Source: Pannonibacter sp. XCT-53 (GTDB lineage Bacteria > Pseudomonadota > Alphaproteobacteria > Rhizobiales > Stappiaceae). Taken from it: a stretch of DNA of 64,000 nt. The notes under the pieces were generated by a model that saw only the letters and a list, made by a program, of their open reading frames with translations, had not been told where the DNA came from and did not search any database. This document shows positions 1 through 7,954 of this stretch, in pieces. Each line of letters starts with the position of its first letter. The stretch's first letter is position 1. Position numbers and translations under genes: made by a program. The DNA lies in the NCBI RefSeq assembly GCF_009915765.1, contig NZ_JAABLQ010000001.1, positions 3,100,001-3,164,000 on the forward strand, read 5' to 3'.

Positions 1-47
1 GCGATCTCGCAGAGAGCAGCGGCGGCATAGACAAGAGCAACTTTCAA
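1..47 (-). CDS. Possible YnfA-family membrane protein, N-terminal fragment cut by window edge
   Basis: Reading the minus strand from a TTG at 47 gives 15 residues, starting MKVALVYAAAALCEI, that run off the window edge. The hydrophobic start followed by ALCEI resembles the first helix of YnfA/UPF0060 small membrane proteins. A weak AAGG lies about 10 nt upstream. Only the first 15 codons are visible, so this is a suggestion from a short match, not an identification. It would be transcribed away from the flagellar cluster terminator. Confidence 0.35.
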   Translation of the reverse strand, partial: MKVALVYAAAALCEI

Positions 48-247
48 GGGAGGCTGCCTTCTGCTGCCGGGTGGTGGTGCATCGACCTTGCCATGCGCCC
101 CGGGGTCCTGGCCAGCCTAGCAGTTGGGCAGTTGGCAGGTGGGCAGGTAGCAGGGCCGGGTCGCAGGTCAGGACCGTTCAGGCGCCCATGATGACCGGCA
201 AGCGAGGCCTCCCGAAACGTGTCCGGGGACGTTGCAGGACAGAAAAA
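48..247. other. Gene-free stretch with G-rich imperfect repeats
   Basis: No convincing gene is seen between the possible YnfA start and the flagellar terminator. Around 119-175 the plus strand carries imperfect, GGCAGGT/GGCAGTT-like repeated units. The rest shows nothing recognisable. Together with 273-412 this is the gene-poor left border of the flagellar cluster. Confidence 0.5.
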
Positions 248-272
248 GCCGCCGTCCGGCAAGGACGGCGGC
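248..272 (-). terminator. Rho-independent terminator at end of the flhA operon
   Basis: A perfect 10-bp stem (248-257 with 263-272) has a 5-nt loop. On the minus strand it is followed directly by a run of five T. It lies about 140 nt downstream of the last flagellar gene and is the natural end of the whole cluster. Confidence 0.8.
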
Positions 273-355
273 AGGAGCCGTCGCGGGGAGCGCGGCAGGG
301 CAAGGCCGGCAGACGGGCTGCGGAGTGCCCGGAGGGCTTGGGAAAAGGGGGAACA

Positions 356-366
356 GGGGGGGGGGG
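356..366. repeat. Poly-G tract (11 G)
   Basis: A homopolymer of 11 G on the plus strand lies in the untranslated region between the last flagellar stop codon and the terminator. Such tracts are prone to slippage and to sequencing error. Confidence 0.8.
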
Positions 367-412
367 ACGGGAGCCGGCCATGTCGCCGGAGGCGGACGGG
401 AAGCCGGGCCCC

Positions 413-868
413 TCAATGCGAGACGACGTCTTCCTTGGCGAAGTAGTTGAATTCCTCGACAAGGATTTCCTGGATCAGGTCGCTGCCGATGCGGGCGTTG
501 ACCGTCTCGCGGACGCGCGCCTTCATGCGGTCGAGGTCATAGCGCTCGAGACGGCGGAAATTCAGGGTTTCGTCGGCATAGAGCAGGCGGAAGGCCTCGT
601 CGACGATGAAGGGATGCGGCGGCACCTGCACATCCTGCAGCGCGTCCCGGTCGGCGGTGAAGACGAGCTGGGCAACGACATAGCCCCTGAGCGCGCCATC
701 CTCGAGGATCGGCACGTTGATCGGCCGCAGGCGCTCGTAGTCCAGCCCGCCCAGCGAGGCAGCCTCCCCGGCGCCCGCCGGCTTGTGGGTGAGGTAATAG
801 ACCGCGCCGAAGCTCGAGGCGAGCGTGGCGAGACACATCCAGAGACCGACCGCGATCAGCCGCATCAT
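413..868 (-). CDS. Conserved FliL-like membrane-anchored protein of the flagellar cluster
   Basis: This protein of 151 residues has one N-terminal hydrophobic segment (about residues 3-26) followed by a soluble, presumably periplasmic domain. No enzyme motif is seen. The arrangement (anchor, then a small domain ending in a charged tail) recalls FliL, but a bona fide FliL is encoded elsewhere in the cluster (20129-20617). The chosen ATG at 868 overlaps the flgN stop as ATGA, indicating translational coupling. A GTG at 877 is an alternative start. It is the last gene of the flhA operon, before the terminator. A motor- or basal-body-associated role is inferred from context only. Confidence 0.75.
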   Translation of the reverse strand: MMRLIAVGLWMCLATLASSFGAVYYLTHKPAGAGEAASLGGLDYERLRPINVPILEDGALRGYVVAQLVFTADRDALQDVQVPPHPFIVDEAFRLLYADETLNFRRLERYDLDRMKARVRETVNARIGSDLIQEILVEEFNYFAKEDVVSH

Positions 869-1284
869 GGCCGCCACCCCGCGATCTGGGCGCCATAGGT
901 GCCATCAGATTCCGCCTCGATCATCGCACGCGAGATGACGTCGGCGATCTCGCGCACGGCATCCAGATGCTTTTCCAGGAGGGTCATGTTGGCATCGAGC
1001 GCCGCGCGCAGGCGCGCCAGCTCCTCGGCAACCGGCGTGTCCCGCAGACCGTCGATGCCGGCGGGAATGAGACCGCGACTGGCGCGGGTCAGCTCCAGCA
1101 GGGCCTGGCTCTTGCGGTGCTCGTAGGCGCGCAGGTCGACGCCCGCCTGCTCGCGCAGGGCAAGGGTCTCCGCCTCGACGACGGCATGGGCCTTGGCGAT
1201 GGCCGCAACCAGCGTGGTGACGACAGGCGCAGGGCTGCGTTCGACGGCCAGGGGGCCGGAAAGATGGTCGGCAGTCTCGGTCAT
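865..1284 (-). CDS. flgN: FlgN-like flagellar chaperone
   Basis: This is a predicted cytoplasmic, largely helical protein of 139 residues, consistent with FlgN-type chaperones that guard the hook-filament junction proteins FlgK and FlgL before export. Primary-sequence conservation in this family is low; the call rests on size, helical composition and position directly after flgJ, as in rhizobial clusters. The start ATG at 1284 overlaps the flgJ stop (ATGA). Longer readings upstream run inside flgJ and are not plausible. Confidence 0.65.
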   Translation of the reverse strand: MTETADHLSGPLAVERSPAPVVTTLVAAIAKAHAVVEAETLALREQAGVDLRAYEHRKSQALLELTRASRGLIPAGIDGLRDTPVAEELARLRAALDANMTLLEKHLDAVREIADVISRAMIEAESDGTYGAQIAGWRP

Positions 1285-1763
1285 GCGCTTGCCTTCAGGG
1301 TGGAGTTGACGAAGCCGGCAATGCCGATGCCGCCGCGCGCTGCGATCTGGGTGCTGATCTGCTCGGCCAGCATCGACTTCCACATGCTGCCGGCCATGCC
1401 GGCGCCATAGACCGAGGCGGCATCATCCGGCATCATTCCGTCCACGAACTGCTGCAGGATCATGGCCTCGAACTTCTGCGCCGGTGACAGGCTGCCATTG
1501 GCAACGGCGGTGGCGTTGAGCATCGCCACGCGCGAAGGACCGCCGCCGCCCGGCAGGGCGGAGACATCGGCCGGCCCCGCGTCGCCAGCGGCTGCCGCGT
1601 CCAGCGCCTCGGAAAACAGGCCCTCATCGACGCCGGATGCGGCTCCGGGCATGGCAGCCGCATAGGACAGGCGTTCGAGCCTGGCCGCCGCCAGGCGCGC
1701 CGTTCCCGGATCGGCGGCCCGGGCGACGTCAAGAACAAGATCGGTTGGTGGCGCGATCGCCAT
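1281..1763 (-). CDS. flgJ: Rod-binding protein FlgJ (N-terminal domain type)
   Basis: This 160-residue protein corresponds only to the rod-scaffolding domain of FlgJ; the C-terminal muramidase domain of enterobacterial FlgJ is missing, which is usual in alphaproteobacteria. The C-terminal half carries the family pattern FEAMILQQFVDGMMP followed by a Y-G-x-G-x-A-G-x-M-W-x-S-M stretch. The ATG at 1763 is preceded by AGGAG at 7 nt, better than the GTG two codons upstream. The peptidoglycan-cutting partner is probably the separate transglycosylase at 10920-11510. Confidence 0.88.
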   Translation of the reverse strand: MAIAPPTDLVLDVARAADPGTARLAAARLERLSYAAAMPGAASGVDEGLFSEALDAAAAGDAGPADVSALPGGGGPSRVAMLNATAVANGSLSPAQKFEAMILQQFVDGMMPDDAASVYGAGMAGSMWKSMLAEQISTQIAARGGIGIAGFVNSTLKASA

Positions 1764-1807
1764 GAACACACTCCTGTGTCGCGGAACGGAACGGGACGGG
1801 TCGTCCC

Positions 1808-2245
1808 TCAGGCTTCCCTGGCCTTGGACGGTAGATCGTCCAGCTTGTGAGAGGCTTGCGTTTCGGCCGCGATGTGCCGCTCGATGATCTCGGCAAGACG
1901 GCGGCTTTCCTGGGCCTGGTGCTCCAGTTGCCGCACGGTGGCGAGGCGACGTTCCGTGACCTTGAGCATGCGGCCCTGCCGCGCCATTTCCGCCTCGACC
2001 TTCTCGCGCGCGGTGGCGAGCTGCGCCTGCTCCTCGGCAATGGTCTTGAGCCGCTGCGAGGCATTGCGGATGAAGCGGTCTTGCAGGGCAAGCTCGCCCT
2101 CCGACAGCGCCTTCAGCACACGCTCCTGGCGTTCGGCGAGCTGCTCGTCCTGCCGGTCGAGATTGACCAGCATCCAGGCGGACAGCTGGTGGATCTGCCG
2201 TTGCAGTTTCAGGATGCGCCCGATTTCCTTGGCGTTCTTGGACAT
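1808..2245 (-). CDS. Coiled-coil flagellar protein, FliJ-like
   Basis: This 145-residue, highly charged protein is rich in Glu, Gln, Arg and Ala and is predicted to be almost entirely coiled coil (about residues 5-130). Size, composition and location between fliR and flgJ fit FliJ, the export-apparatus stalk protein that links FliI to FlhA, but there is no diagnostic motif. The export ATPase gene fliI is not in this window. Confidence 0.55.
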   Translation of the reverse strand: MSKNAKEIGRILKLQRQIHQLSAWMLVNLDRQDEQLAERQERVLKALSEGELALQDRFIRNASQRLKTIAEEQAQLATAREKVEAEMARQGRMLKVTERRLATVRQLEHQAQESRRLAEIIERHIAAETQASHKLDDLPSKAREA

Positions 2246-2252
2246 GATGGCC

Positions 2253-3026
2253 TCAACTGAATTTTAGCCAGGTGACGTAGCCGTCGAGGAACAGAAGCAT
2301 CGCCTCGTCCATGACGATGAAGAGGAAGTACAACCCGCCCGCGATCACGAAGGGCATGGCGATGAAATAGACCGGGATCTGCGGCGTCAGCTTGTTCGCC
2401 AGACCGAGAGCGAAGTTGACGACCACGGCATAGATCAAGAACGGGCTGCCGATGCGCAGGGCCAGCAGGAAGGTGTTGGCCAGCTGGTCCGTCAGCCTGA
2501 TCAGCCCGCTCTGCACGTCGAGGCCGGCGCCCGGCGGGATCGCGCTGTAGCTGTCGGCCAGCGCCCGGATCAGCTCCCAGTGCTGGTTGGTGATGAACAC
2601 GAGCGCCGTTGCCGTCAGGGTCATGAGGCTTGCCATCGGCGGCAGGACCTCGTTGCCTTCCACCGCCATGCCCGGCATCGCCGTCAGGCCGATGCTCATG
2701 GCCGCGAGATTGCCGATCGTCTCCAGCGCGGCGATGAAGGCCCGCCCCAGCAGCCCGAGAAGGCCGCCGACGAACAGCTCCGCCAGGATCATCCGGACCA
2801 GCGTTGCGAGGCTCTGGTCCGGCATCGCCGCCTGCACCGACGGGAGCAGCAGCGGGGCCAGCGCCAGCGTGACGGCAACCGCCACCATCAGGCGGATGCG
2901 CACCGGAATGCGATCGCTGCCGAAGCCGGGAATGATCATCAGGCAAGCCCCGATCCGGCAGAACAGCAGGAAGACGGCCAGCACCACCTCCGATCCGAAA
3001 CGGGCCAGGAGCATCTCCGCCAGCAT
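2253..3026 (-). CDS. fliR: Flagellar export apparatus protein FliR
   Basis: This integral membrane protein of 257 residues, with about six hydrophobic segments, is typical of FliR, which joins FliP and FliQ in the export gate in the basal body. The N-terminal region with RIGACLMIIPGFG and IPVRIRL is characteristic of the family. The start ATG at 3026 lies only 2 nt past the flhA stop, so the two are co-transcribed and probably co-translated. Confidence 0.95.
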   Translation of the reverse strand: MLAEMLLARFGSEVVLAVFLLFCRIGACLMIIPGFGSDRIPVRIRLMVAVAVTLALAPLLLPSVQAAMPDQSLATLVRMILAELFVGGLLGLLGRAFIAALETIGNLAAMSIGLTAMPGMAVEGNEVLPPMASLMTLTATALVFITNQHWELIRALADSYSAIPPGAGLDVQSGLIRLTDQLANTFLLALRIGSPFLIYAVVVNFALGLANKLTPQIPVYFIAMPFVIAGGLYFLFIVMDEAMLLFLDGYVTWLKFS

Positions 3027-3028
3027 GG

Positions 3029-5119
3029 TCAGGAAATGCTGCCGATGGTGGCGACATCGGTGCCTCGCGCGATTTCCAGATGCGACAGCACCGGGAGGGT
3101 CGGGAACATCCGCTCGACGATCATCCGCACATAGGGCCGGGCCTCGGGCGCCGCCACGATGGCGAACCGCTTGCCGCTGGTCATGTGGGTCTTCACGGCC
3201 GCCGACATCTGGGTGCCGAACTCCTCCACCAGCTGCGGCTCGATGTCGAACTCGATCACCTCGCCCTTGCTGTCACGCTTCATGCTCTGGTGAAAGGCCA
3301 GATCCCAGCGGTTGCCCAGCCGCAGGATGTTGAGCGGTCCGCCTTCGGCCAGGTCGCCGCAGATCTGCTGGGCAATGCGCATGCGCACATGTTCCACCAC
3401 CTGTTCGGAGCGGCGCACATGCGGAACGATCTCGGCGACCGCTTCCAGGATCAGGTGCAGGTTGCGGATCGACACGCGCTCCGACAGCAGCAGCTTCAGC
3501 ACCGCCTGCAGGCCGGAGAACGAGATGTGCGACGGGCAGATGTCGTCGATCAGCTTGCGGTATTCCGGGTCAAGCCGGTCAAGCAGGTTGCGCATGTCCT
3601 TGTAGGAGAGGAGCTGCGGCAGGTTGTTGCGGATCACCTCGGACAGATGGGTCAGGATCACCGTGTTGTTGTCCGCCGGCACGAGACCGTCGCGCTTCAG
3701 TTCCTCCTGATAGGCCATCGGCACCCAGTAGGCCGGCATGCCGAAGGCCGGTTCGCGCGTCGGCTCGCCCAGCAGCGGCAAGGTCTGGTCATCGCCGGTC
3801 ATCACCAGAAGTTCGCCGACCTTCAGCTCCTGCATGGCGACCACGGTGCCGTGGATGCGGATCTGGTAGGTCTTCGGGTCGAGGCTCAGGCTGTCGGAGA
3901 CGCGGATGTCGGGAACGACGAAGCCGTACTGCTCGGCGAACTTGCGGCGCATCTTGCCGACGCGACGGGCCAGCTCGTTGTGACCGACGAGAAGCTGCGA
4001 GGCGACCTGCTTGCCAAGGCAGAGTTCGATCTCGGCCGTCTTCAGCGATTCCTTGACGGATTCCCGGCTGTCGCGCTTGGCCTTGGCCTCGTTGGCCTCC
4101 GCCACGGCCCTTGCCATCTTTTCCTCCTCCGCGCGCTTCCGGGGGATGGAGTAGCCGATGTAGGCCATGAGACCGCCGAGCAGGGCGAAAGGAATGGTCG
4201 GCAGACCGGGCATCAGGGCGAAGATGCCCATCAGCACGGCAGCCACCATCAGGGCGCGGGGATAGGCCGCGAGCTGATTGAGCACCGCCGTCTCGGCCGC
4301 ACCGCGCGTGCCGCCCTTGGAGACGAGCAGGCCGGCCGCCAGCGAGACGATCAGGGCCGGGATCTGCGACACCAGGCCGTCACCGACCGACAGCTTGACG
4401 AAGACGTCGCCGGCTTCGCCCAGCGACATGTCGTGGCGGGTGACGCCGATCACGATCCCGCCGAAGATGTTGACCGCCGTGATGATCAGGCCGGCGATGG
4501 CATCGCCGCGAACGAACTTCGAGGCACCGTCCATGGCACCGAAGAAGGAGCTTTCCTCCTCCAGCTCGCGGCGGCGGCGCTGCGCCTCCTTGTCGTCGAT
4601 CAGACCGGCCGAGAGGTCGGCGTCAATGGCCATCTGCTTGCCCGGGATCGCGTCCAGGGTGAAGCGGGCCCCGACCTCGGCGATGCGGGTGGCGCCCTTG
4701 GTGATCACGATGAAGTTCACCGTGATCAGGATCGCAAAGACGATCAGGCCGATGACGAAGTCGCCGCCCATGACGAAGTTCGAGAAGCCGTTGATGATGT
4801 GGCCCGCCGCCTCGACGCCCTCGTGCCCGTCCGAGAGGATGACGCGCGTCGTGGCGATGTTGAGCGCCAGGCGCAGCATCGTCGAGATCAGCAGGATCGT
4901 CGGAAAGGACGAGAAGTCGAGCGGCTTCTGGATCCACAGCGCAACCATCAGGATCAGCACGGACAGGGCAATGGACAGCGCCAGCCCGAGGTCGATCAGG
5001 AAGGTCGGGATCGGAAGGAACAGCACCGCCAGGATGAGGGCGATGCCGACGGCAAAGCCGATGTCGCGGCGGCTTCCGGAAGGGGTCTGGCCCGTGGCCG
5101 TGAATGCAGTGTCGGACAT
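3029..5119 (-). CDS. flhA: Flagellar export apparatus protein FlhA
   Basis: This 696-residue protein has the full family length. The N-terminal half (to about residue 330) holds around eight transmembrane helices and the conserved FHIPEP-type loop region. The C-terminal half is the cytoplasmic domain that forms the nonameric ring and docks chaperone-substrate complexes. It is the first gene of the unit flhA-fliR-fliJ-like-flgJ-flgN-FliL-like, preceded by a 225-bp gap carrying the shared flagellar promoter-like element. A very long open frame on the opposite strand is a codon-bias shadow. Confidence 0.97.
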   Translation of the reverse strand: MSDTAFTATGQTPSGSRRDIGFAVGIALILAVLFLPIPTFLIDLGLALSIALSVLILMVALWIQKPLDFSSFPTILLISTMLRLALNIATTRVILSDGHEGVEAAGHIINGFSNFVMGGDFVIGLIVFAILITVNFIVITKGATRIAEVGARFTLDAIPGKQMAIDADLSAGLIDDKEAQRRRRELEEESSFFGAMDGASKFVRGDAIAGLIITAVNIFGGIVIGVTRHDMSLGEAGDVFVKLSVGDGLVSQIPALIVSLAAGLLVSKGGTRGAAETAVLNQLAAYPRALMVAAVLMGIFALMPGLPTIPFALLGGLMAYIGYSIPRKRAEEEKMARAVAEANEAKAKRDSRESVKESLKTAEIELCLGKQVASQLLVGHNELARRVGKMRRKFAEQYGFVVPDIRVSDSLSLDPKTYQIRIHGTVVAMQELKVGELLVMTGDDQTLPLLGEPTREPAFGMPAYWVPMAYQEELKRDGLVPADNNTVILTHLSEVIRNNLPQLLSYKDMRNLLDRLDPEYRKLIDDICPSHISFSGLQAVLKLLLSERVSIRNLHLILEAVAEIVPHVRRSEQVVEHVRMRIAQQICGDLAEGGPLNILRLGNRWDLAFHQSMKRDSKGEVIEFDIEPQLVEEFGTQMSAAVKTHMTSGKRFAIVAAPEARPYVRMIVERMFPTLPVLSHLEIARGTDVATIGSIS

Positions 5120-5150
5120 GCCTCATCTCGGTTCGAGGGATCGCTGCCTC

Positions 5151-5178
5151 ACTATCGGCGGTGAAGCTTGCGCGGGCA
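5151..5178 (-). promoter_or_regulatory. Shared flagellar promoter-like element, flhA copy
   Basis: The plus strand shows ACTA (5151-5154), 12 bp, then CTTGCGCG (5167-5174). Read in the direction of transcription this is CGCGCAAG-N12-TAGT, with GATAGT as a possible -10 region about 32 nt before the flhA start. The same arrangement precedes five other flagellar units in the window. Confidence 0.6.
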
Positions 5179-5344
5179 TGGAGGGGGGCAGAGAGGCCGC
5201 AAGTGCCGGTGCCGCAGGCCGCGCGATGCGGTTCCCCTTGCGCCCCGGGACAGGACGGGCCGGCGCGGGACGGAACGGGGTGCGGCGGGGAAGCGTCGAC
5301 GCGTGCCGGAACGGGTTGCCCGCAGGCGAGCGGGCCCCCCTCGA

Positions 5345-5611
5345 TCAGAACCCGGTTTCGATGCGGCCGTAGACGAGGGCGGTCAGGGTGTAGATCTGTG
5401 ACCCGATGAAAGGCGCGGCGACGATGATCATCACGAGGATGACGAGGATTTTCGGGATGAAGGTCAGCGTGACCTCCTGCACCTGCGTCAGGGCCTGCAG
5501 CAGGGCAATGACGATGCCGACGATCATCGCCGGCACGACCGCAGGGGCCGAGGCCACGATGATCGCCCAGATCGCGTTGCGCACGAGGTCGATGGCGTCC
5601 GCCTCGTTCAT
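5345..5611 (-). CDS. fliQ: Flagellar export apparatus protein FliQ
   Basis: This 88-residue protein with two hydrophobic helices has the size and layout of FliQ, a gate subunit assembling with FliP and FliR. The loop between the helices has the family pattern ALLQALTQVQEVTLTFIPK. It starts 2 nt after flgD and is the last gene of the flgE unit. No clear T-rich hairpin follows it. Confidence 0.95.
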   Translation of the reverse strand: MNEADAIDLVRNAIWAIIVASAPAVVPAMIVGIVIALLQALTQVQEVTLTFIPKILVILVMIIVAAPFIGSQIYTLTALVYGRIETGF

Positions 5612-5613
5612 GA

Positions 5614-6054
5614 TCAGGAGATCTTCACGCCGGGCCCGAGGCGGACCTTCTTGCCGGTGTCGAGGGCCAGCAGGGTGCCGTCGCTGTAGACCTCGACGGA
5701 GGCCACCTTGCCCGTGACATTCGTCGCCGTGTCCGTCACCGTGCGGCCGATCATGTCATCGACCTGGCCGAAGGACAGGTTGGTCAGCAGTGATTCCAGC
5801 TTGGAGTTGGTCTTGATGGCCTGCTCGACCTGGGAGAAGCTGGCGAGCTGGGCAAGCTGCTGCGTCGCATCCACCGGCTGGGTCGGGTCCTGGTTCTTCA
5901 TCTGCGCCAGCATCAGCTGCAGGAAGGCGTTGTAGTCGAGCGTCAGCTGTTCCTTGGCGGCCGCTGTCGTCTTTCCGGTCGTGGAGCTGCCCGACGGGCC
6001 AGCCGGCTGGGCAGTCTGTGTCACCGGCACGGCGGTGGCTTGGGTCACGGTCAT
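5614..6054 (-). CDS. flgD: Flagellar hook assembly scaffold FlgD (short form)
   Basis: FlgD caps the growing hook. This 146-residue version contains the conserved N-terminal part (LDYNAFLQLMLAQMKNQDPT, then TQQLAQLASFSQVEQ) and a short C-terminal segment, but lacks the Ig/tudor-like C-terminal domains of longer FlgD. Short FlgD proteins are known in rhizobia. It lies between flbT and fliQ. Confidence 0.93.
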   Translation of the reverse strand: MTVTQATAVPVTQTAQPAGPSGSSTTGKTTAAAKEQLTLDYNAFLQLMLAQMKNQDPTQPVDATQQLAQLASFSQVEQAIKTNSKLESLLTNLSFGQVDDMIGRTVTDTATNVTGKVASVEVYSDGTLLALDTGKKVRLGPGVKIS

Positions 6055-6066
6055 CGAACTCTCTCC

Positions 6067-6489
6067 TCAGGCAGCCACGATCGTGCCGGCGCGCGCAGCG
6101 TCGGGGACCTTTCCCGACATGATGGCAGCCTCGATCGGATACAGGGACCGGATGGTCTTGAGCGCGTCGAACAGGCGGTCCTCGCCCATCAGGCCCTCGA
6201 CCTCGTCGAGACCCTCGACGATGCTCCGGTTGGAAAAGGTCTTGCGGGTGGAGGCGATCAGGATCTCGGCCAGGTCGCGGGCATGCGCGGCGGCGACCGG
6301 ATCCATGAGCATCGACTGCAGCACGAAATAGATCTGCCGCAGCGGTGTGGTGGTGTCCTGTGCCTGCAGCACGTGGCTTTCCAGCAGGAACACCGCGTTG
6401 TTCATCAGTTCGAGGCTGGTCTTGCGATCGACGCGCAGGACCGCGCCGTTGATGTAGATCCGTTCACCGGCTTTCAGGGCAATATGCAT
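6067..6489 (-). CDS. flbT: Flagellin post-transcriptional regulator FlbT
   Basis: This 140-residue protein opens with the conserved ALKAGERIYINGAVLRVDRK pattern. In Caulobacter FlbT acts through the 5' leader of flagellin mRNA, and in Brucella it promotes flagellin production. It lies 5 nt downstream of flaF. A likely target is the 5' leader of flaA (18964-19085). Start ATG at 6489; longer readings extend into flaF. Confidence 0.95.
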   Translation of the reverse strand: MHIALKAGERIYINGAVLRVDRKTSLELMNNAVFLLESHVLQAQDTTTPLRQIYFVLQSMLMDPVAAAHARDLAEILIASTRKTFSNRSIVEGLDEVEGLMGEDRLFDALKTIRSLYPIEAAIMSGKVPDAARAGTIVAA

Positions 6490-6494
6490 GGGCG

Positions 6495-6845
6495 TCACCG
6501 TGCCAGACTGTCGCGGATGATGATGTTGATCTCGATGAGGGCATCGAGACTGTCGGTTTCCTGACGGCGGATGCGTTCCAGTTCCTTGATGACCCAGATG
6601 CCGATGGAAATCAGATCGGCGCGGATCTCGACCGGCAGCTCGTTGGTCTCCTCGGCGAGGTTGTCGATGAAGAAGCTCCACAGACGGCGGGTGTTGTAGA
6701 TGGCCTCGATCGCCTCGCGGGACCGCGGTCCCATCTCCCGGGCCCGCTCGAGCTGGCCGATGACGATGTCCATCGCTTCCCGCTCTTCGGCGCGCTGGTC
6801 GCGGCCATAGTCGTCAATCGCCTCGGCGTAGGAAAAATTGTACAT
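6495..6845 (-). CDS. flaF: Flagellin synthesis/secretion factor FlaF
   Basis: This 116-residue protein matches FlaF, the alphaproteobacterial flagellin chaperone/activator that works with FlbT. Conserved features are the aromatic start (MYNFSYAEA), the RRLWSFFIDNL stretch and the IGIWVIKELERIR stretch. It follows flgL after a short gap and precedes flbT, the usual order. Confidence 0.95.
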   Translation of the reverse strand: MYNFSYAEAIDDYGRDQRAEEREAMDIVIGQLERAREMGPRSREAIEAIYNTRRLWSFFIDNLAEETNELPVEIRADLISIGIWVIKELERIRRQETDSLDALIEINIIIRDSLAR

Positions 6846-6900
6846 GGCACCTCACTTGCGGCGGCCTGCCTCCTGCCGAAGGCCAGGGGCCGACGCGGGA

Positions 6901-7950
6901 TCAAAGGAAGTTCAGGATGCTGAGTTTCTGCAGCCGGGAGCTGACGGCGTAGGTCGTCTCCAGCTGGGTGATCGCCGTGTTGAGCCGGATCGCCGTCTCC
7001 TCCTTGTTGACCAGCTCAAGCTCGTTGATGCGCGTGTTGAGGATGGTGGTCTGCACGTCGAGGCGGTCGCTGGCCGCCTTGACGCGCGACTGCGCAAGCC
7101 CGACCTCGCCCTTCAGCGTCGTGATGCCGACGACGGCCTCGCCGAGCAGCGAGGCGGCCTTGTCGACGATGGTCTTGAAGGTCTGGTGCCCCAGCCGGTC
7201 CGCGCCGAGGTCGGCCACCATCGTCAGGGCCGCGGCCACCTTGCGCAGGCCCTGCTCGTTGGCGCTGACCGAGCTGTCCAGGCTCTCGGCCGGGGAGATC
7301 TGGCTGGTCATGGTCTGATTGGTGGCGCTCGACCAGCTGGTGCCCCACTGCGGATCGGCAAACAGCGCCGCGAAGGGACCATTGAGGAAGGCGTCCATGG
7401 CCGCCGGCGTGATCGTGGACACGGCCGGATCGCCCTGGGAGAAGCCGAAGGCGCCCAGGAAGGCGGCATCGACGGCGGTCTTGTTGGCGCCGGGGGGCGT
7501 GCCGAAATAGTCCTGCACCGGCTTGCTGTCGGTGTTGATGCCCGAGAACAGGTAGGTCCCGCCAAGCTGGGTGTTGAGGCGCGCGATGACGAGCTTGAGC
7601 CCGCCTTCGGCGCTGCTCCTGGCCACTGAGGCCGCTCCGGCCGTGTCGCGCACGCCGACGAGGGTGGCCAGCGTGTCCTGCGTGGTGGTGAGGATGTCCT
7701 TCAGGGCTGCCTGCGTCACGTCGAGGCGGGAGGCAGCGAGCGCGTTGGTGTCGATGAGCGCATCGAGGCGGGTGTGCTCGGAGCGCAGGTTGACAGCCTC
7801 GCCCGAGCGGGCGCCCAGGTCGAGACCGATGTCGGCCTTGCGTCCGGACGACATCTCGATCTGCAGCCGGGCGAGGTTCGCCGTCTGGCTCTGGAGCTGC
7901 GTCCGCGAGGAATTGAGCAGCGTGAAGGTGGAGACAAAGGTCGTTTTCAT
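6901..7950 (-). CDS. flgL: Hook-filament junction protein FlgL (flagellin-like HAP3)
   Basis: This 349-residue protein is in the flagellin/HAP3 family. The N-terminal helix region and the C-terminal helix region (ending QKLSILNFL) are the two conserved coiled-coil ends, with a variable middle. It forms the adaptor between FlgK and the filament. It starts 4 nt after flgK. Chaperoning would be by the FlgN-like protein at 865-1284. Confidence 0.92.
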   Translation of the reverse strand: MKTTFVSTFTLLNSSRTQLQSQTANLARLQIEMSSGRKADIGLDLGARSGEAVNLRSEHTRLDALIDTNALAASRLDVTQAALKDILTTTQDTLATLVGVRDTAGAASVARSSAEGGLKLVIARLNTQLGGTYLFSGINTDSKPVQDYFGTPPGANKTAVDAAFLGAFGFSQGDPAVSTITPAAMDAFLNGPFAALFADPQWGTSWSSATNQTMTSQISPAESLDSSVSANEQGLRKVAAALTMVADLGADRLGHQTFKTIVDKAASLLGEAVVGITTLKGEVGLAQSRVKAASDRLDVQTTILNTRINELELVNKEETAIRLNTAITQLETTYAVSSRLQKLSILNFL

Positions 7951-7954
7951 CGGT

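Noticed and set aside
3080..5164. Very long open frame on the plus strand opposite flhA (694 codons)
   Set aside because: It is a codon-bias shadow of flhA: composition is dominated by His, Arg, Asp and Gln, no domain is recognisable, and the minus-strand FlhA reading is full length and conserved.
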